Below, one piece after another: positions 9,291-18,279 of a DNA stretch of 64,000 bases (positions are counted from its first letter, which is position 1; the number at the start of each line of letters is the position of its first letter). Source of the DNA: Leisingera sp. NJS204 (GTDB taxonomy: Bacteria > Pseudomonadota > Alphaproteobacteria > Rhodobacterales > Rhodobacteraceae); assembly GCF_004123675.1 (NCBI RefSeq), contig NZ_CP035417.1, positions 3,339,501 to 3,403,500 of the forward strand, read 5' to 3'. The notes under the pieces are model-generated. The model was given only the letters and a program-made list of their open reading frames with translations, ran no database searches and had not been told where the DNA came from. The position numbers and the translations under genes are program-made.

Positions 9291-10318
9291 TGGAAATTCT
9301 GCGTTACGCCATTTACCGGTTTGGCACCATGCTGCTTACGCTTCTGGTGGTGTCGGTGCTGGTCTTTGCCATCATCAACCTGCCGCCGGGCGACTATCTG
9401 TCGAACCAGATTGCCGAGCTGCAGGCCACCGGCCAGTCCGCAGGCGTCGCCAAGGCGGAATTCCTGCGGCAGGAATATGCGCTCGATAAACCGCTGTGGC
9501 AGCAATACATGATCTGGATGGGCTTCATGCCCGGCCCGCACGGGTTCTCCGGCATGATCCAGGGAAATTTCGGCTGGTCATTCGAATTCGACAGCCCGGT
9601 TGCCGATATCGTCGGTGACAGCCTGTGGCTTACAGTTCTGGTAAACCTGTCCGCCGTGGTTTTTGTCTATGCAGTGGCGCTGCCGTTGGGGGTGCTGGCT
9701 GCCGCGCGGGCCCGCACCTGGATTGATTACACCTCGGCTTTCATCGGTTACCTGGGACTCGCTACGCCAAACTTCCTGCTGGCGCTGATCCTGTTCTACT
9801 ATGGCCATCGCTGGTTCGACCTGCCGATCGGCGGGCTGATGGCCCCCGAATACGAAGGCGTGCCGATGAATTGGGACAAAGTGAAGTCCATTCTCGTCCA
9901 CCTGATCGTTCCAACCTTCGTGATCGGCACCGCCGGTGCGTCCGCGATGATGCAGCGGCTGCGCGCCAACATGCTGGACGAACTGGGTAAACCATATGTG
10001 GAAACTGCCATCGCCAAGGGCATGAAACCCTCGCGGATGCTGGCCAAGTATCCGCTGCGCGTCGCCTTCAACCCCTTTGTCGCCGACATCGGCAACCTGC
10101 TGCCGGCAATGATCTCAGGCTCGGTGCTGGTGTCGGTGGTGCTGGGGCTGCAAACCATCGGGCCGACCCTGCTGACGGCGCTTAAAACCCAGGACATGTT
10201 CCTGTCGGGCTTCGTGCTGATGTTCGTCGCTTTGCTTACCTTGATCGGCACCATGGTTTCAGATGTTCTGCTGGTGCTGCTTGACCCGAGGATCCGGTAT
10301 GAGGGGCGCGGCGCATGA
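9290..10318 (+). CDS. ABC importer permease (DppB/YejB type)
   Basis: 342 residues. It starts with the family-typical MEILRYAIYRFGTMLLTLLVVSVLVFAIINLPPGD, then has several membrane helices and the EAA-loop region (GKPYVETAIAKGMKPSRMLAKYPLRVAFNPFV). It is an inner-membrane pore subunit that pairs with the following permease. Its start shares one base with the binding-protein stop, and its end overlaps the next gene by 4 bases. Confidence 0.92.
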   Translation: MEILRYAIYRFGTMLLTLLVVSVLVFAIINLPPGDYLSNQIAELQATGQSAGVAKAEFLRQEYALDKPLWQQYMIWMGFMPGPHGFSGMIQGNFGWSFEFDSPVADIVGDSLWLTVLVNLSAVVFVYAVALPLGVLAAARARTWIDYTSAFIGYLGLATPNFLLALILFYYGHRWFDLPIGGLMAPEYEGVPMNWDKVKSILVHLIVPTFVIGTAGASAMMQRLRANMLDELGKPYVETAIAKGMKPSRMLAKYPLRVAFNPFVADIGNLLPAMISGSVLVSVVLGLQTIGPTLLTALKTQDMFLSGFVLMFVALLTLIGTMVSDVLLVLLDPRIRYEGRGA

Positions 10319-11469
10319 CCCGGCTGCCTGATGGACGTTATGTCGATGATGAAGCTTTCGACCCGCAGGCCTCGCTGCTGGAGCTGGAGCGCAAGGACCT
10401 GGACGCGCCGAACTGGCTGCTGGTCTGGCGCAAATTCAAGACCCACAAGCTCGGGTTGATTTCAGGCCTGTTCCTATTGATCGCCTACCTCATGATCCCG
10501 TTCGCCGGCTTCCTTGCGCCCTACGGACCAAACCAGCGCTTTTCAGAGCATCTGTATTCCCCGCCGCAATCGATCAAGCTGTTCCACGAGGGCGCGTTTG
10601 TGGGACCCTTCGTTTATCCAATGACTTCCGAGGCCAACCTGGAAACCTTCCAGTGGGAGTTCAGTCCCGACACCTCGCGCCCGCTGAAGCTTGAATTCTT
10701 CTGTGAGGGCAAGACCTATAAACTGGCCGGTCTCATCGAAAGCAACCGCCACCTGTTCTGCGCAACCGAAGAGGCGACAATCTTTATCCTGGGGTCCGAC
10801 CGGCTGGGCCGCGACATCTTCAGCCGCGTTTCCTATGGTGCGCAGCTGTCGCTTACTGTGGGGCTGATCGGCATATCCGTGTCCTTTGTGCTCGGTATCT
10901 TCTTTGGCTCGCTGGCGGGGTATTTCGGCGGCAAAACCGATTGGCTGATCAACCGGGTGATCGAAGTTCTGCGGTCCCTGCCCGAGCTGCCTTTGTGGCT
11001 GGCGCTGTCTGCCGCGGTGCCCTCGAACTGGTCGCCGGTTGCGGTGTTCTTTGTCATCTCGATCATCCTTGGCATTCTCGACTGGCCGGGGCTTGCAAGA
11101 TCGGTGAGGGCAAAATTCCTGTCCCTGCGCGAAGAGGAATACGTGCGCGCCGCCGAAATGATGGGCGCATCTTCAGGCCGGGTAATCCGCAAGCATCTGC
11201 TGCCAAATTTCATGTCGCACCTGATCGCCTCGGCCACCCTGTCAATCCCGGCGATGATCCTGGGCGAGACCGCGTTGTCATTCCTCGGCCTTGGCCTGCG
11301 CGCGCCGGCGGTCAGCTGGGGCGTCATGCTGAATGACGCGCAAAACCTGGCCTCGATCGAAATCTACCCTTGGACCGCGATCCCGATGCTGCCGATTGTG
11401 ATTGTCGTTCTGGCATTCAATTTCCTCGGTGACGGGTTGCGCGACAGCCTGGATCCTTACCAGCAATGA
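10315..11469 (+). CDS. ABC importer permease (DppC/YejE type) with large periplasmic insert
   Basis: 384 residues, longer than standard DppC (about 300). After the first helix (LGLISGLFLLIAYLMIPFAGF) there is an insert of roughly 100 residues (about 70-160) before GSDRLGRDIFSRVSYGAQLSLTVG, as seen in YejE-like permeases. The EAA motif is EEYVRAAEMMGASSGRVIRKHLLPNF. It overlaps the upstream permease and the downstream CoA-transferase by 4 bases each. Confidence 0.92.
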   Translation: MTRLPDGRYVDDEAFDPQASLLELERKDLDAPNWLLVWRKFKTHKLGLISGLFLLIAYLMIPFAGFLAPYGPNQRFSEHLYSPPQSIKLFHEGAFVGPFVYPMTSEANLETFQWEFSPDTSRPLKLEFFCEGKTYKLAGLIESNRHLFCATEEATIFILGSDRLGRDIFSRVSYGAQLSLTVGLIGISVSFVLGIFFGSLAGYFGGKTDWLINRVIEVLRSLPELPLWLALSAAVPSNWSPVAVFFVISIILGILDWPGLARSVRAKFLSLREEEYVRAAEMMGASSGRVIRKHLLPNFMSHLIASATLSIPAMILGETALSFLGLGLRAPAVSWGVMLNDAQNLASIEIYPWTAIPMLPIVIVVLAFNFLGDGLRDSLDPYQQ

Positions 11470-12812
11470 CCCTGTTCACTGCCCTGCCGGCGCCTGGCAG
11501 CTACCGCCTGACCGGCACAGGACACTGGCGCAGCGCCTTTGCGGTTACGGAACTTGCCAATGCCTCAGTCGCCGCCGTGGGGCTGGAGCTGGCGCGGCTG
11601 GTAAAGGCCCTGAACCTTGCGCCCGTTGCACCGGACGTCACGGTGGACCAGCGCCTGGCATCACTTTGGTTCAGCTATAGTTTCCGCCCCGAGGGCTGGG
11701 AGCTTCCCAGCCTGTGGGATCCGGTGGCCGGCAGTTATGAAACCGCAGATGGCTGGATCCGCCTGCACACCAACCTGCCGCACCACCGGCAAGCTGCTCT
11801 GAAAGTACTGGACTGCGCAGGAGACCGCGCGGCCGTGGCAATTGCCGTGAAACAATGGCAGGCCAGTCATCTCGAAAACGAAATCGTAAACGCGGGTGGT
11901 GTGGCCGCCGCCATGCGCAGCCGAGCGGCTTGGCTGACGCATCCGCAAGGTCTTTCTGTGGCGGCGGAACCGCTGATCCTATGGCAGTCGCCCCGTGTTA
12001 TCCAACTGCGTGAGCGGCCAAAAGCAACAGCCGAACGCCCGCTGGCCGGACTGAAAGTGCTGGACCTCACGCGGGTTTTGGCCGGTCCGGTTTCCACCCG
12101 CACTCTGGCCGGATTTGGCGCCGATGTGCTGCGTATCGACCCGCCCGGCTGGGACGAACCTGGTGTCATCACCGATGTTGCGCTGGGTAAGCGCATGGCT
12201 TCCCTGGATCTGCGCAATACAGTGGACCGCCAGCAGTTTGAGGCGTTGCTGTCCAAGGCCGATGTGCTGGTGCATGGCTACCGTCCCGGTGCGCTGGATG
12301 GTCTGGGCTACGGCGCGGACGCCCGCCGCCGGATCGCTCCCAATGCGGTTGAAGCCTCTCTGGATGCCTATGGCTGGACCGGCCCCTGGGCCCAGCGGCG
12401 CGGTTTTGACAGCCTCGTGCAGATGAGTGCAGGCATCGCCGATACAGGCCGCGTCCAGGCCAAGGCGGACGATCCGCACCCTTTACCGGTACAAGCGCTG
12501 GACCATGCCACGGGTTATTTGATGGCAGCAGCGGTGCTCTCGGCCTTGGCAACTGCTGCCCAAAAGGCGGCGGTGCCCGCAGCGCATCTATCGCTTGCCC
12601 GCACCGCAGAACTGCTTGGTGGAATGCAGAAATGTTCCAAAGGACCGTATGTCGTCAAACCGGCACACAGCGACTTCACCCAGGAGATCGAAAACAGCGG
12701 CTGGGGGCCGGGCCGCCGCCTTGCTGCGCCGCTTGCCCTGGACACTAGCAAAATGCGCTGGGGCCGGCCCGCCTCCCATTGCGGCAGCGCCCCGGCATGC
12801 TGGCCGGAATAA
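11466..12812 (+). CDS. CaiB/BaiF class III CoA-transferase family protein
   Basis: 448 residues. Two half-domains resemble the family: the divergent N-terminal part, and from about residue 195 the usual LAGLKVLDLTRVLAGPVSTRTLAGFGADVLRIDPPGWDEP, followed by LDLRNTVDRQQFEALLSKADVLVHGYRPGALDGLGYG. Such enzymes move CoA between carboxylic acids. Translation is coupled to the importer (4-base overlap), suggesting that a carboxylate delivered by the importer is activated here. The substrate is unknown. Confidence 0.82.
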   Translation: MTLFTALPAPGSYRLTGTGHWRSAFAVTELANASVAAVGLELARLVKALNLAPVAPDVTVDQRLASLWFSYSFRPEGWELPSLWDPVAGSYETADGWIRLHTNLPHHRQAALKVLDCAGDRAAVAIAVKQWQASHLENEIVNAGGVAAAMRSRAAWLTHPQGLSVAAEPLILWQSPRVIQLRERPKATAERPLAGLKVLDLTRVLAGPVSTRTLAGFGADVLRIDPPGWDEPGVITDVALGKRMASLDLRNTVDRQQFEALLSKADVLVHGYRPGALDGLGYGADARRRIAPNAVEASLDAYGWTGPWAQRRGFDSLVQMSAGIADTGRVQAKADDPHPLPVQALDHATGYLMAAAVLSALATAAQKAAVPAAHLSLARTAELLGGMQKCSKGPYVVKPAHSDFTQEIENSGWGPGRRLAAPLALDTSKMRWGRPASHCGSAPACWPE

Positions 12813-13031
12813 CCAATGGAAATGGGGCGCTGCCCCTCTTGGCTTGCAACCAGTTCACCCCGGCAAATTCTCAACCAGAACAAAACCGGATTCCGCAGCG
12901 GCGGCTTCTTTCTGGGAGAAGTACCTCCGCCGGAGGCAGCGGCGCGCGCCAGCGCGGCGCCACGCCCAACCCCAAGCGGAGCGCGCTAGCGGTCCAGCGC
13001 GGGGGCGGGAGGTCGCCGGTCAGGCATCTGC
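12813..13031. other. GC-rich, hairpin-rich convergent intergenic region
   Basis: No gene is visible. Immediately after the CoA-transferase stop, GGGGC (12824-12828) and GCCCC (12832-12836) form a short hairpin followed by TCTTGG, a possible terminator. Further on, CCTCCGCCGGAGG (12921-12933) and GGCGCGCGCC-type runs near 12943-12965 give more self-complementary sequence, resembling repetitive intergenic elements in roseobacters. Confidence 0.4.
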
Positions 13032-15416
13032 TCAGCGGTCATCGCCGCCCGGGCCGCCCATTTCGTCCAGAAGATCGTCGTCAATCGCCGCCTGCACTGC
13101 CCCTGCGGCAGCCTCTTTCTGCTTCGGCGTCATCTCATCAGCCTGGTCCGGCGCCAGCCGCACGGTGACCTCGCGATGAGCAAATCTGATGCCCTCGCGG
13201 GCAAACAATTCACGGATCTCCTGGTACACCCGTTTGCGGACAATCCACTGATCCCCCGGTTTGGTCATGAATTTCACGCGGATAATCATCGCTGAGTCCT
13301 GCATCTCGATCACACCCTGGGACTTCAGCGGCTGAATAAAGGTATGTCCGACAACAGGGTCATCCATCAGCTTCTGGCCAAGCTTCTTGATCAGCTTGCG
13401 AACCTTCTCCACGTCAGTATCATAGGTCACGCGCATCGGCAGTTTCATCATCACCCAGTCACGCGAATAATTGGTCAGAACCTTGATCTCGCCGAAGGGG
13501 ATCGTGTGCAGCGCCCCGAGGTGATGGCGCAGCTGGAAAGACCGCACCGAGATCTTCTCGACCGTGCCCTTAACGTCGCCGATGTCGATGTATTCGCCCT
13601 TGCGAAAGGCATCATCGATCAAGAAAAAGGCGCCAGAGAAAATATCCCGCACCAGCGTCTGCGAACCAAAGCCAACCGCAAGACCGACAACACCGGCACC
13701 GGCGAACAGCGGGCTGACATTAATACCCAGTTCCAGCAGAACGATCAGCACGATCGAGACCAGCACAACCGCCAGGATCGTTCCCCGGAACAAGGGCAGC
13801 AAAGTGGCCAGACGGCTGGCGCCCCCGGCCCCGCCTTCATCACCCAGCTCTGCCTCCGAAACATCGCCGGCTTCCTCATCGATCTTGCTGTCGATCCAGA
13901 TCCGGAACAGGTGATAGACGATAAAGCCGATGAACAGGATCACCGTCACATCTATCACCCGTTCAGCCGCAGTGGTTTCGGTCCATTGGGCGTCCGGGTT
14001 CCAGACAATCACCAGTGAATAGGCCCCGACTACAAAAGCCAGAATGCCTGCCACTCTGCGGGCAAGATCCTGGTACGTGCCAATAGGATGTCTTGCGGCC
14101 GGTGCATCTGCGGCTTCCGCAGCGGTCTCCGCCTCATCCGGAGCAGCTTCTTCACCCCGTTGCTCAGAAATACCCTCCGCTTCCGTGGCGGCACCTTCCT
14201 GCCCGGTTGCTGCCATGGCAGCCTGCATTCGCCGGGTGCGGTTGAAATAGCGTTCGATGAAGTAGTTGATCGCGCCATAGACAATCAGGATCGTGGTCAG
14301 AACGAAATAACTGCCCGCCATCAACGGGATCGAAATATCCTTTTCCAGCACCAGATCAAAGGCCAGCTTAAGCCAGCCAAAAGCCATGTAAGCCATCAGA
14401 ACCGGTGCCCAGGCAACTGCCAGAACACGCACCAGCCAGGAACATTTTTCCGGCATTCGGCCGGCACGGATGGCATTGGATATGGCGCGCCCGTTGACCA
14501 GCACCATCAGCAGGTTGCCCAGCATCCCGACCAGTGCCAATACCCCGTATACCAGTGCATAGACATTGTAATTCAGGCCGAAATCGCCGACCCAGGTGGC
14601 AAACAGCGTCGAGGAAATGTCATAGGTCGCCAGCAGGGACGCCCAGATATAGAGCCGTTTTGCGTCCCGGTCTGAAAACACCGGTATCCGGTACTGGGCC
14701 AGGAACGGCGACAGCACCATCCGCCACAGATCGGACACCGTGCGGGCCAGGAAAAACGCCGTGTAGACAGCAGTTGCCGTGAATTCGATTGAGGGGTCGC
14801 CCGAAGCACCGAAGATCAAATAGGAAATCAGCGCCGCAAAGACCATCGCAAAGACGGTCCCGCCAATCCCCATCAGGAACCGGTAGACCAGGAAGGGCAT
14901 CTTTTCCTGATAACCTTCCGGGTTCTGCCGGATCCGCGCCACGACGAAACGCTTGGCAAAGCGCTTTCCGTAGATTTCCGTCGACAGCCAGCGGCCGATC
15001 AGCAGGAACAGCACGCTCCAGAACAGCACCTCGACATAGGTCATGATCCGGCCGTCCGGGCTGGTTTCCCGCAGGATCCATTCCACCTCCAGCCGCGAAT
15101 AGGGCAGCGCCTCCAGGCGGCTGCTCAATTCAGCCCGGAAGGCGCCGACCCTGGATTGCGCTTTCATCAGCGCCGAGGGCTGCTCCATCGTGTCGGATGC
15201 AGGATGGTCCGCTGCCTGTTCCGCGTCCGGCGGCGCGTTCAGCAACTTGCCGCTGCTGTCCACCACGACCACACTGACACCGCTTTCCGCCGCCTGTTCG
15301 ATCGCACGGGACAATGTATCTGCTCCGCTCGCTTCACTTTCCTGCGCGCCTGCGTGAGCGGCCAGGCCAAAACTCAGCAGGCCGCAAATGAGAACCCGGA
15401 ACAAAACTTGCAGCAT
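13032..15416 (-). CDS. Large MscS-type mechanosensitive channel
   Basis: 794 residues, much longer than MscS (286) and nearer the YbiO/YnaI-like enlarged forms. A signal peptide (LFRVLICGLLSFGLAAHAGAQ) leads into a periplasmic N-terminal region, then many membrane helices. A charged loop follows (about 400-440, rich in E and A). The MscS core includes the pore-lining helix region SPLFAGAGVVGLAVGFGSQTLVRDIFSGAFFLIDD, then the beta domain EYIDIGDVKGTVEKISVRSFQLR. The role is osmotic pressure relief in the inner membrane. It stands alone, divergent from the glycan operon. Confidence 0.9.
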   Translation of the reverse strand: MLQVLFRVLICGLLSFGLAAHAGAQESEASGADTLSRAIEQAAESGVSVVVVDSSGKLLNAPPDAEQAADHPASDTMEQPSALMKAQSRVGAFRAELSSRLEALPYSRLEVEWILRETSPDGRIMTYVEVLFWSVLFLLIGRWLSTEIYGKRFAKRFVVARIRQNPEGYQEKMPFLVYRFLMGIGGTVFAMVFAALISYLIFGASGDPSIEFTATAVYTAFFLARTVSDLWRMVLSPFLAQYRIPVFSDRDAKRLYIWASLLATYDISSTLFATWVGDFGLNYNVYALVYGVLALVGMLGNLLMVLVNGRAISNAIRAGRMPEKCSWLVRVLAVAWAPVLMAYMAFGWLKLAFDLVLEKDISIPLMAGSYFVLTTILIVYGAINYFIERYFNRTRRMQAAMAATGQEGAATEAEGISEQRGEEAAPDEAETAAEAADAPAARHPIGTYQDLARRVAGILAFVVGAYSLVIVWNPDAQWTETTAAERVIDVTVILFIGFIVYHLFRIWIDSKIDEEAGDVSEAELGDEGGAGGASRLATLLPLFRGTILAVVLVSIVLIVLLELGINVSPLFAGAGVVGLAVGFGSQTLVRDIFSGAFFLIDDAFRKGEYIDIGDVKGTVEKISVRSFQLRHHLGALHTIPFGEIKVLTNYSRDWVMMKLPMRVTYDTDVEKVRKLIKKLGQKLMDDPVVGHTFIQPLKSQGVIEMQDSAMIIRVKFMTKPGDQWIVRKRVYQEIRELFAREGIRFAHREVTVRLAPDQADEMTPKQKEAAAGAVQAAIDDDLLDEMGGPGGDDR

Positions 15417-15811
15417 GACCGCCTATCCTTTTGGAAACTTGCGTCAAATTAACCACGCAGCGGAGCGTTGCGCAAATGGCGCGGACGCAATTTCCTGTGC
15501 GGCAGGCAACAAAGGCGCATGATTGCATGCACACAGGCTCCGGGCTATACCAATTCATATACCCGCCCCTTGGGCGGACTGCTGCAGAGACTGGACTGGC
15601 AAACACCCTCCGGGCTTGAGCGGCAGCAAAAGCAAACACTGACCGTGCCCCCGCCGCAACCGGCTTCTGGGGCGCGCAAACTGAGGCGGAAGATGGCGGA
15701 GCACACGAGCACGCGCCCGGGGACGAGCGGCAAAACCGGCTGGCCTGGTTCCTGCGCCGCCGGCCCCGGATTTCGGCCATCCGCCGCCCGGCAACCTGAT
15801 CAGGCAACTCA
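15417..15811. other. Divergent intergenic region, channel gene / glycan operon
   Basis: No gene is supported. TTGCGCAA (palindrome, about 15469) and CCGCCCCTTGGGCGG (about 15564) are small symmetrical elements. An AT-richer patch near 15545-15565 (ATACCAATTCATATACC) is the most promoter-like sequence. The stretch 15600-15811 is GC-rich with coding-like composition but no convincing product. Confidence 0.4.
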
Positions 15812-17032
15812 ATGACGACCGCAAGCACCACACCGGCAGCGGCGGGCACCCGCGGGCCGCGGATCATGTTCTACAGCCACGACACTTTCGGACTGGGGCA
15901 TCTGCGCCGTTCACGTGCGCTGGCAGGTGCACTCACCTCAGCCAATCCCGACGCTTCGGCGCTGATCCTGACAGGTTCACCGGTTGCGGGGCGGTTTTCC
16001 TTTCCGACCCGGGTCGATCATGTCCGCCTGCCGGGTGTGATCAAGCGTACCGACGGCTCTTATGCCTCGCGCACCATGGGCATGAGCATCGAAGAAACTG
16101 CTGATCTGCGCGCTGCGCTGATCCGCTCTACAGTAGAGCAATACGACCCTGACGTGCTGGTGGCCGACAAGGAACCCACCGGCTTTCGCGGTGAGCTGAT
16201 GCCGGCGCTGGACCTGCTGAAATCGCGGGGCCGCTGCAAGATGGTGCTGGGCCTGCGCGATGTGCTGGACGAGCCCGAAGTGCTGGCCGCCGAATGGGAG
16301 CGCAAGCACGCGGTTGAGGCCACCCGCGATTTCTATGATGAGATTTGGGTCTACGGGCCGCGGTCCGTGTACGATCCCACCGCGGGGCTGCCCTTCACCC
16401 CGCAGATGCAGGCCCGGATGCATTGGACCGGCTACCTGCGCCGCGATCTTGGCCAGGTGGGGGAACCGCCCGAACAGCCCTATTTGCTGGTCACTCCTGG
16501 CGGCGGCGGCGATGGCGAGATGATGGTGGACCTGGTGCTGTCGGCTTACGAAGCCGACGCGGAGCTCTCCCCGCGCGCCGTGCTGGTCTATGGCCCTTTC
16601 CTGTCCGGGGAAACCCGGGAGGATTTCGAGGAGCGTGTCGCCCGCCTGAATGGCAGGGTTACCGCAGTTGGCTTTGAATCACAGATCGAGACGCTGTTTG
16701 CCGGCGCCCAAGGGGTGGTCTGCATGGGCGGCTACAACACGTTCTGCGAGGTCTTGTCCTTTGACAAACCCGCCGTGATCGTGCCCCGCACCACGCCGCG
16801 GCTGGAGCAATGGATCCGCGCCAGCCGGGCCGAGGAAATCGGCCTGACCACCATGCTGGACGAATCCCGTGACGGCTGGACACCCCCATCCCTGGCCAAG
16901 GCGATCCGCGCGCTGGCCACCCAGCCGCCGCCCTCTGCCGCCGGGTCTGAGGGGCTGCTGGACGGGTTGGACTATGTCACCCGCCGGGTGGACGCACTGC
17001 TGCAGGACACACATCAGGAGGCCGCCGAATGA
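15812..17032 (+). CDS. COG4671-type glycosyltransferase (GT-B fold), first gene of glycan operon
   Basis: 406 residues. The N-terminal FYSHDTFGLGHLRRSRALAGAL has the GHLRR acceptor-side signature. The C-terminal half has LVTPGGGGDGEMM and CMGGYNTFCEVLSFDKPAVIVPR, the sugar-nucleotide-binding arrangement of MurG/UGT-like enzymes. It is probably a cytosolic or membrane-peripheral glycosyltransferase. A second member of the same type is encoded at 19949-21085 in the same operon. The start lacks a strong Shine-Dalgarno sequence; the conserved part begins at about residue 17. The donor and acceptor are unknown. Confidence 0.75.
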   Translation: MTTASTTPAAAGTRGPRIMFYSHDTFGLGHLRRSRALAGALTSANPDASALILTGSPVAGRFSFPTRVDHVRLPGVIKRTDGSYASRTMGMSIEETADLRAALIRSTVEQYDPDVLVADKEPTGFRGELMPALDLLKSRGRCKMVLGLRDVLDEPEVLAAEWERKHAVEATRDFYDEIWVYGPRSVYDPTAGLPFTPQMQARMHWTGYLRRDLGQVGEPPEQPYLLVTPGGGGDGEMMVDLVLSAYEADAELSPRAVLVYGPFLSGETREDFEERVARLNGRVTAVGFESQIETLFAGAQGVVCMGGYNTFCEVLSFDKPAVIVPRTTPRLEQWIRASRAEEIGLTTMLDESRDGWTPPSLAKAIRALATQPPPSAAGSEGLLDGLDYVTRRVDALLQDTHQEAAE

Positions 17033-18273
17033 GCACGCCCCGCCCGCCGCTCGCGGTGGTGGTAAAGGGCTGGCCGAGGCTGTCCGAGACCTTCATTGCA
17101 CAGGAACTGGTTGCCCTGGAGGCCGCCGGCCACGCGTTTGAGATCTGGTCTCTGCGCCACCCCACCGACATCAAGCGCCACCCGCTGCATGCGCAGCTGC
17201 AGGCGCGCGTTAACTATCTTCCCGAATACCTCCATGATGAGCCGGAGCGGGTCTGGCGCGCACGCACGATGGCGCAACAACTGCCCGGTTATGCTGAGGC
17301 CTACCGCATCTGGCGCGCCGATCTGCGCCGTGACCAGACACCCAACCGCATCCGCCGCTTTGGCCAGGCCTGTGTGCTGGCCGCAGAAATGCCCGCGGAC
17401 GTGCTGGGGCTTTACGCCCACTTCCTGCACACGCCGTCCTCGGTTGCGCGTTATGCCGCGATCATGCGCGGGCTGCCCTGGAGCTTTTCGGCCCACGCCA
17501 AGGACATTTGGACCTCGCCCGATTGGGAGCTTAAGGAAAAGCTCTCCGCCGCCCACTACGGCGCGGCCTTCGGCGCCACCTGCACCGGCTTTGGCGCCAA
17601 ACACCTGCAACAGATGGCCGATACGCCGGGCCGCGTCGATCTGGTTTACCACGGGCTGGATTTGTCGCGGTTCCCCGCCCCCCCTGAACGCGGCCTGCGC
17701 CAGCCGCAGGATCCGATCCAGTTCATGTCCGTGGGGCGTTTGGTCGAGAAAAAAGGCTTTGACCGGCTGATCGCCGCCTTGGCTCTGCTGCCCTCAGGGC
17801 TTGATTGGCACTGGACCCATATCGGCGGCGGCGGATTGGGCGATTTGCTGCAGGGCATGGCTGAGGATGCTGGCATTGCCAACCGCATCACCTGGCGCGG
17901 CGCCTGCGACCAGCCCGAAGTGATCGAGGAAATGCGCCGCTCGGATCTGTTTGTGCTGCCCAGCCGGGTGGCTGCGGACGGCGACCGCGACGGGCTGCCC
18001 AATGTGCTGATGGAGGCGGCTTCACAGTGTTTGCCAATCCTGTCGACACCGGTTTCTGCGATCCCAGAGTTCATCACTCATGGAACCCATGGCCTGCTGA
18101 GCGAGGACCGCCCCGAGACGCTGGCCGAGACCCTGCTGTATGCTGCCCGGCACCCGCAACGGCTGGCAGCAATGGCCGGCGCAGCACTTGTCCGCCTGCG
18201 CACTGATTTCGGCATGGATCCCGGCATCGCCCAGCTGTCCAGGCGGCTGCATGCCATGCTGCAAGGAAGCTGA
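17029..18273 (+). CDS. Glycosyltransferase, GT4-like (WcaL/ExoL type)
   Basis: 414 residues. The opening VVVKGWPRLSETFIAQELVALEAAGH matches the SETFI.QEI pattern of WcaL-like exopolysaccharide glycosyltransferases. The C-terminal domain has FMSVGRLVEKKGFDRLIAALALL, ADLFVLPS-like LFVLPSRVAADGDRDGLPNVLMEAASQCLPILSTPVSAIPEFI, and the E-x7-E-type GLPNVLMEAA. The start overlaps the upstream gene by 4 bases. It is probably a retaining glycosyltransferase acting in glycan assembly. Confidence 0.85.
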   Translation: MSTPRPPLAVVVKGWPRLSETFIAQELVALEAAGHAFEIWSLRHPTDIKRHPLHAQLQARVNYLPEYLHDEPERVWRARTMAQQLPGYAEAYRIWRADLRRDQTPNRIRRFGQACVLAAEMPADVLGLYAHFLHTPSSVARYAAIMRGLPWSFSAHAKDIWTSPDWELKEKLSAAHYGAAFGATCTGFGAKHLQQMADTPGRVDLVYHGLDLSRFPAPPERGLRQPQDPIQFMSVGRLVEKKGFDRLIAALALLPSGLDWHWTHIGGGGLGDLLQGMAEDAGIANRITWRGACDQPEVIEEMRRSDLFVLPSRVAADGDRDGLPNVLMEAASQCLPILSTPVSAIPEFITHGTHGLLSEDRPETLAETLLYAARHPQRLAAMAGAALVRLRTDFGMDPGIAQLSRRLHAMLQGS

Positions 18274-18279
18274 CCGGTC

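Noticed and set aside
12921-12965. Possible small RNA or attachment site in the GC-rich convergent gap
   Set aside because: Only short self-complementary GC runs are present, with no promoter-like sequence, terminator T-run or matching repeat elsewhere in the window.
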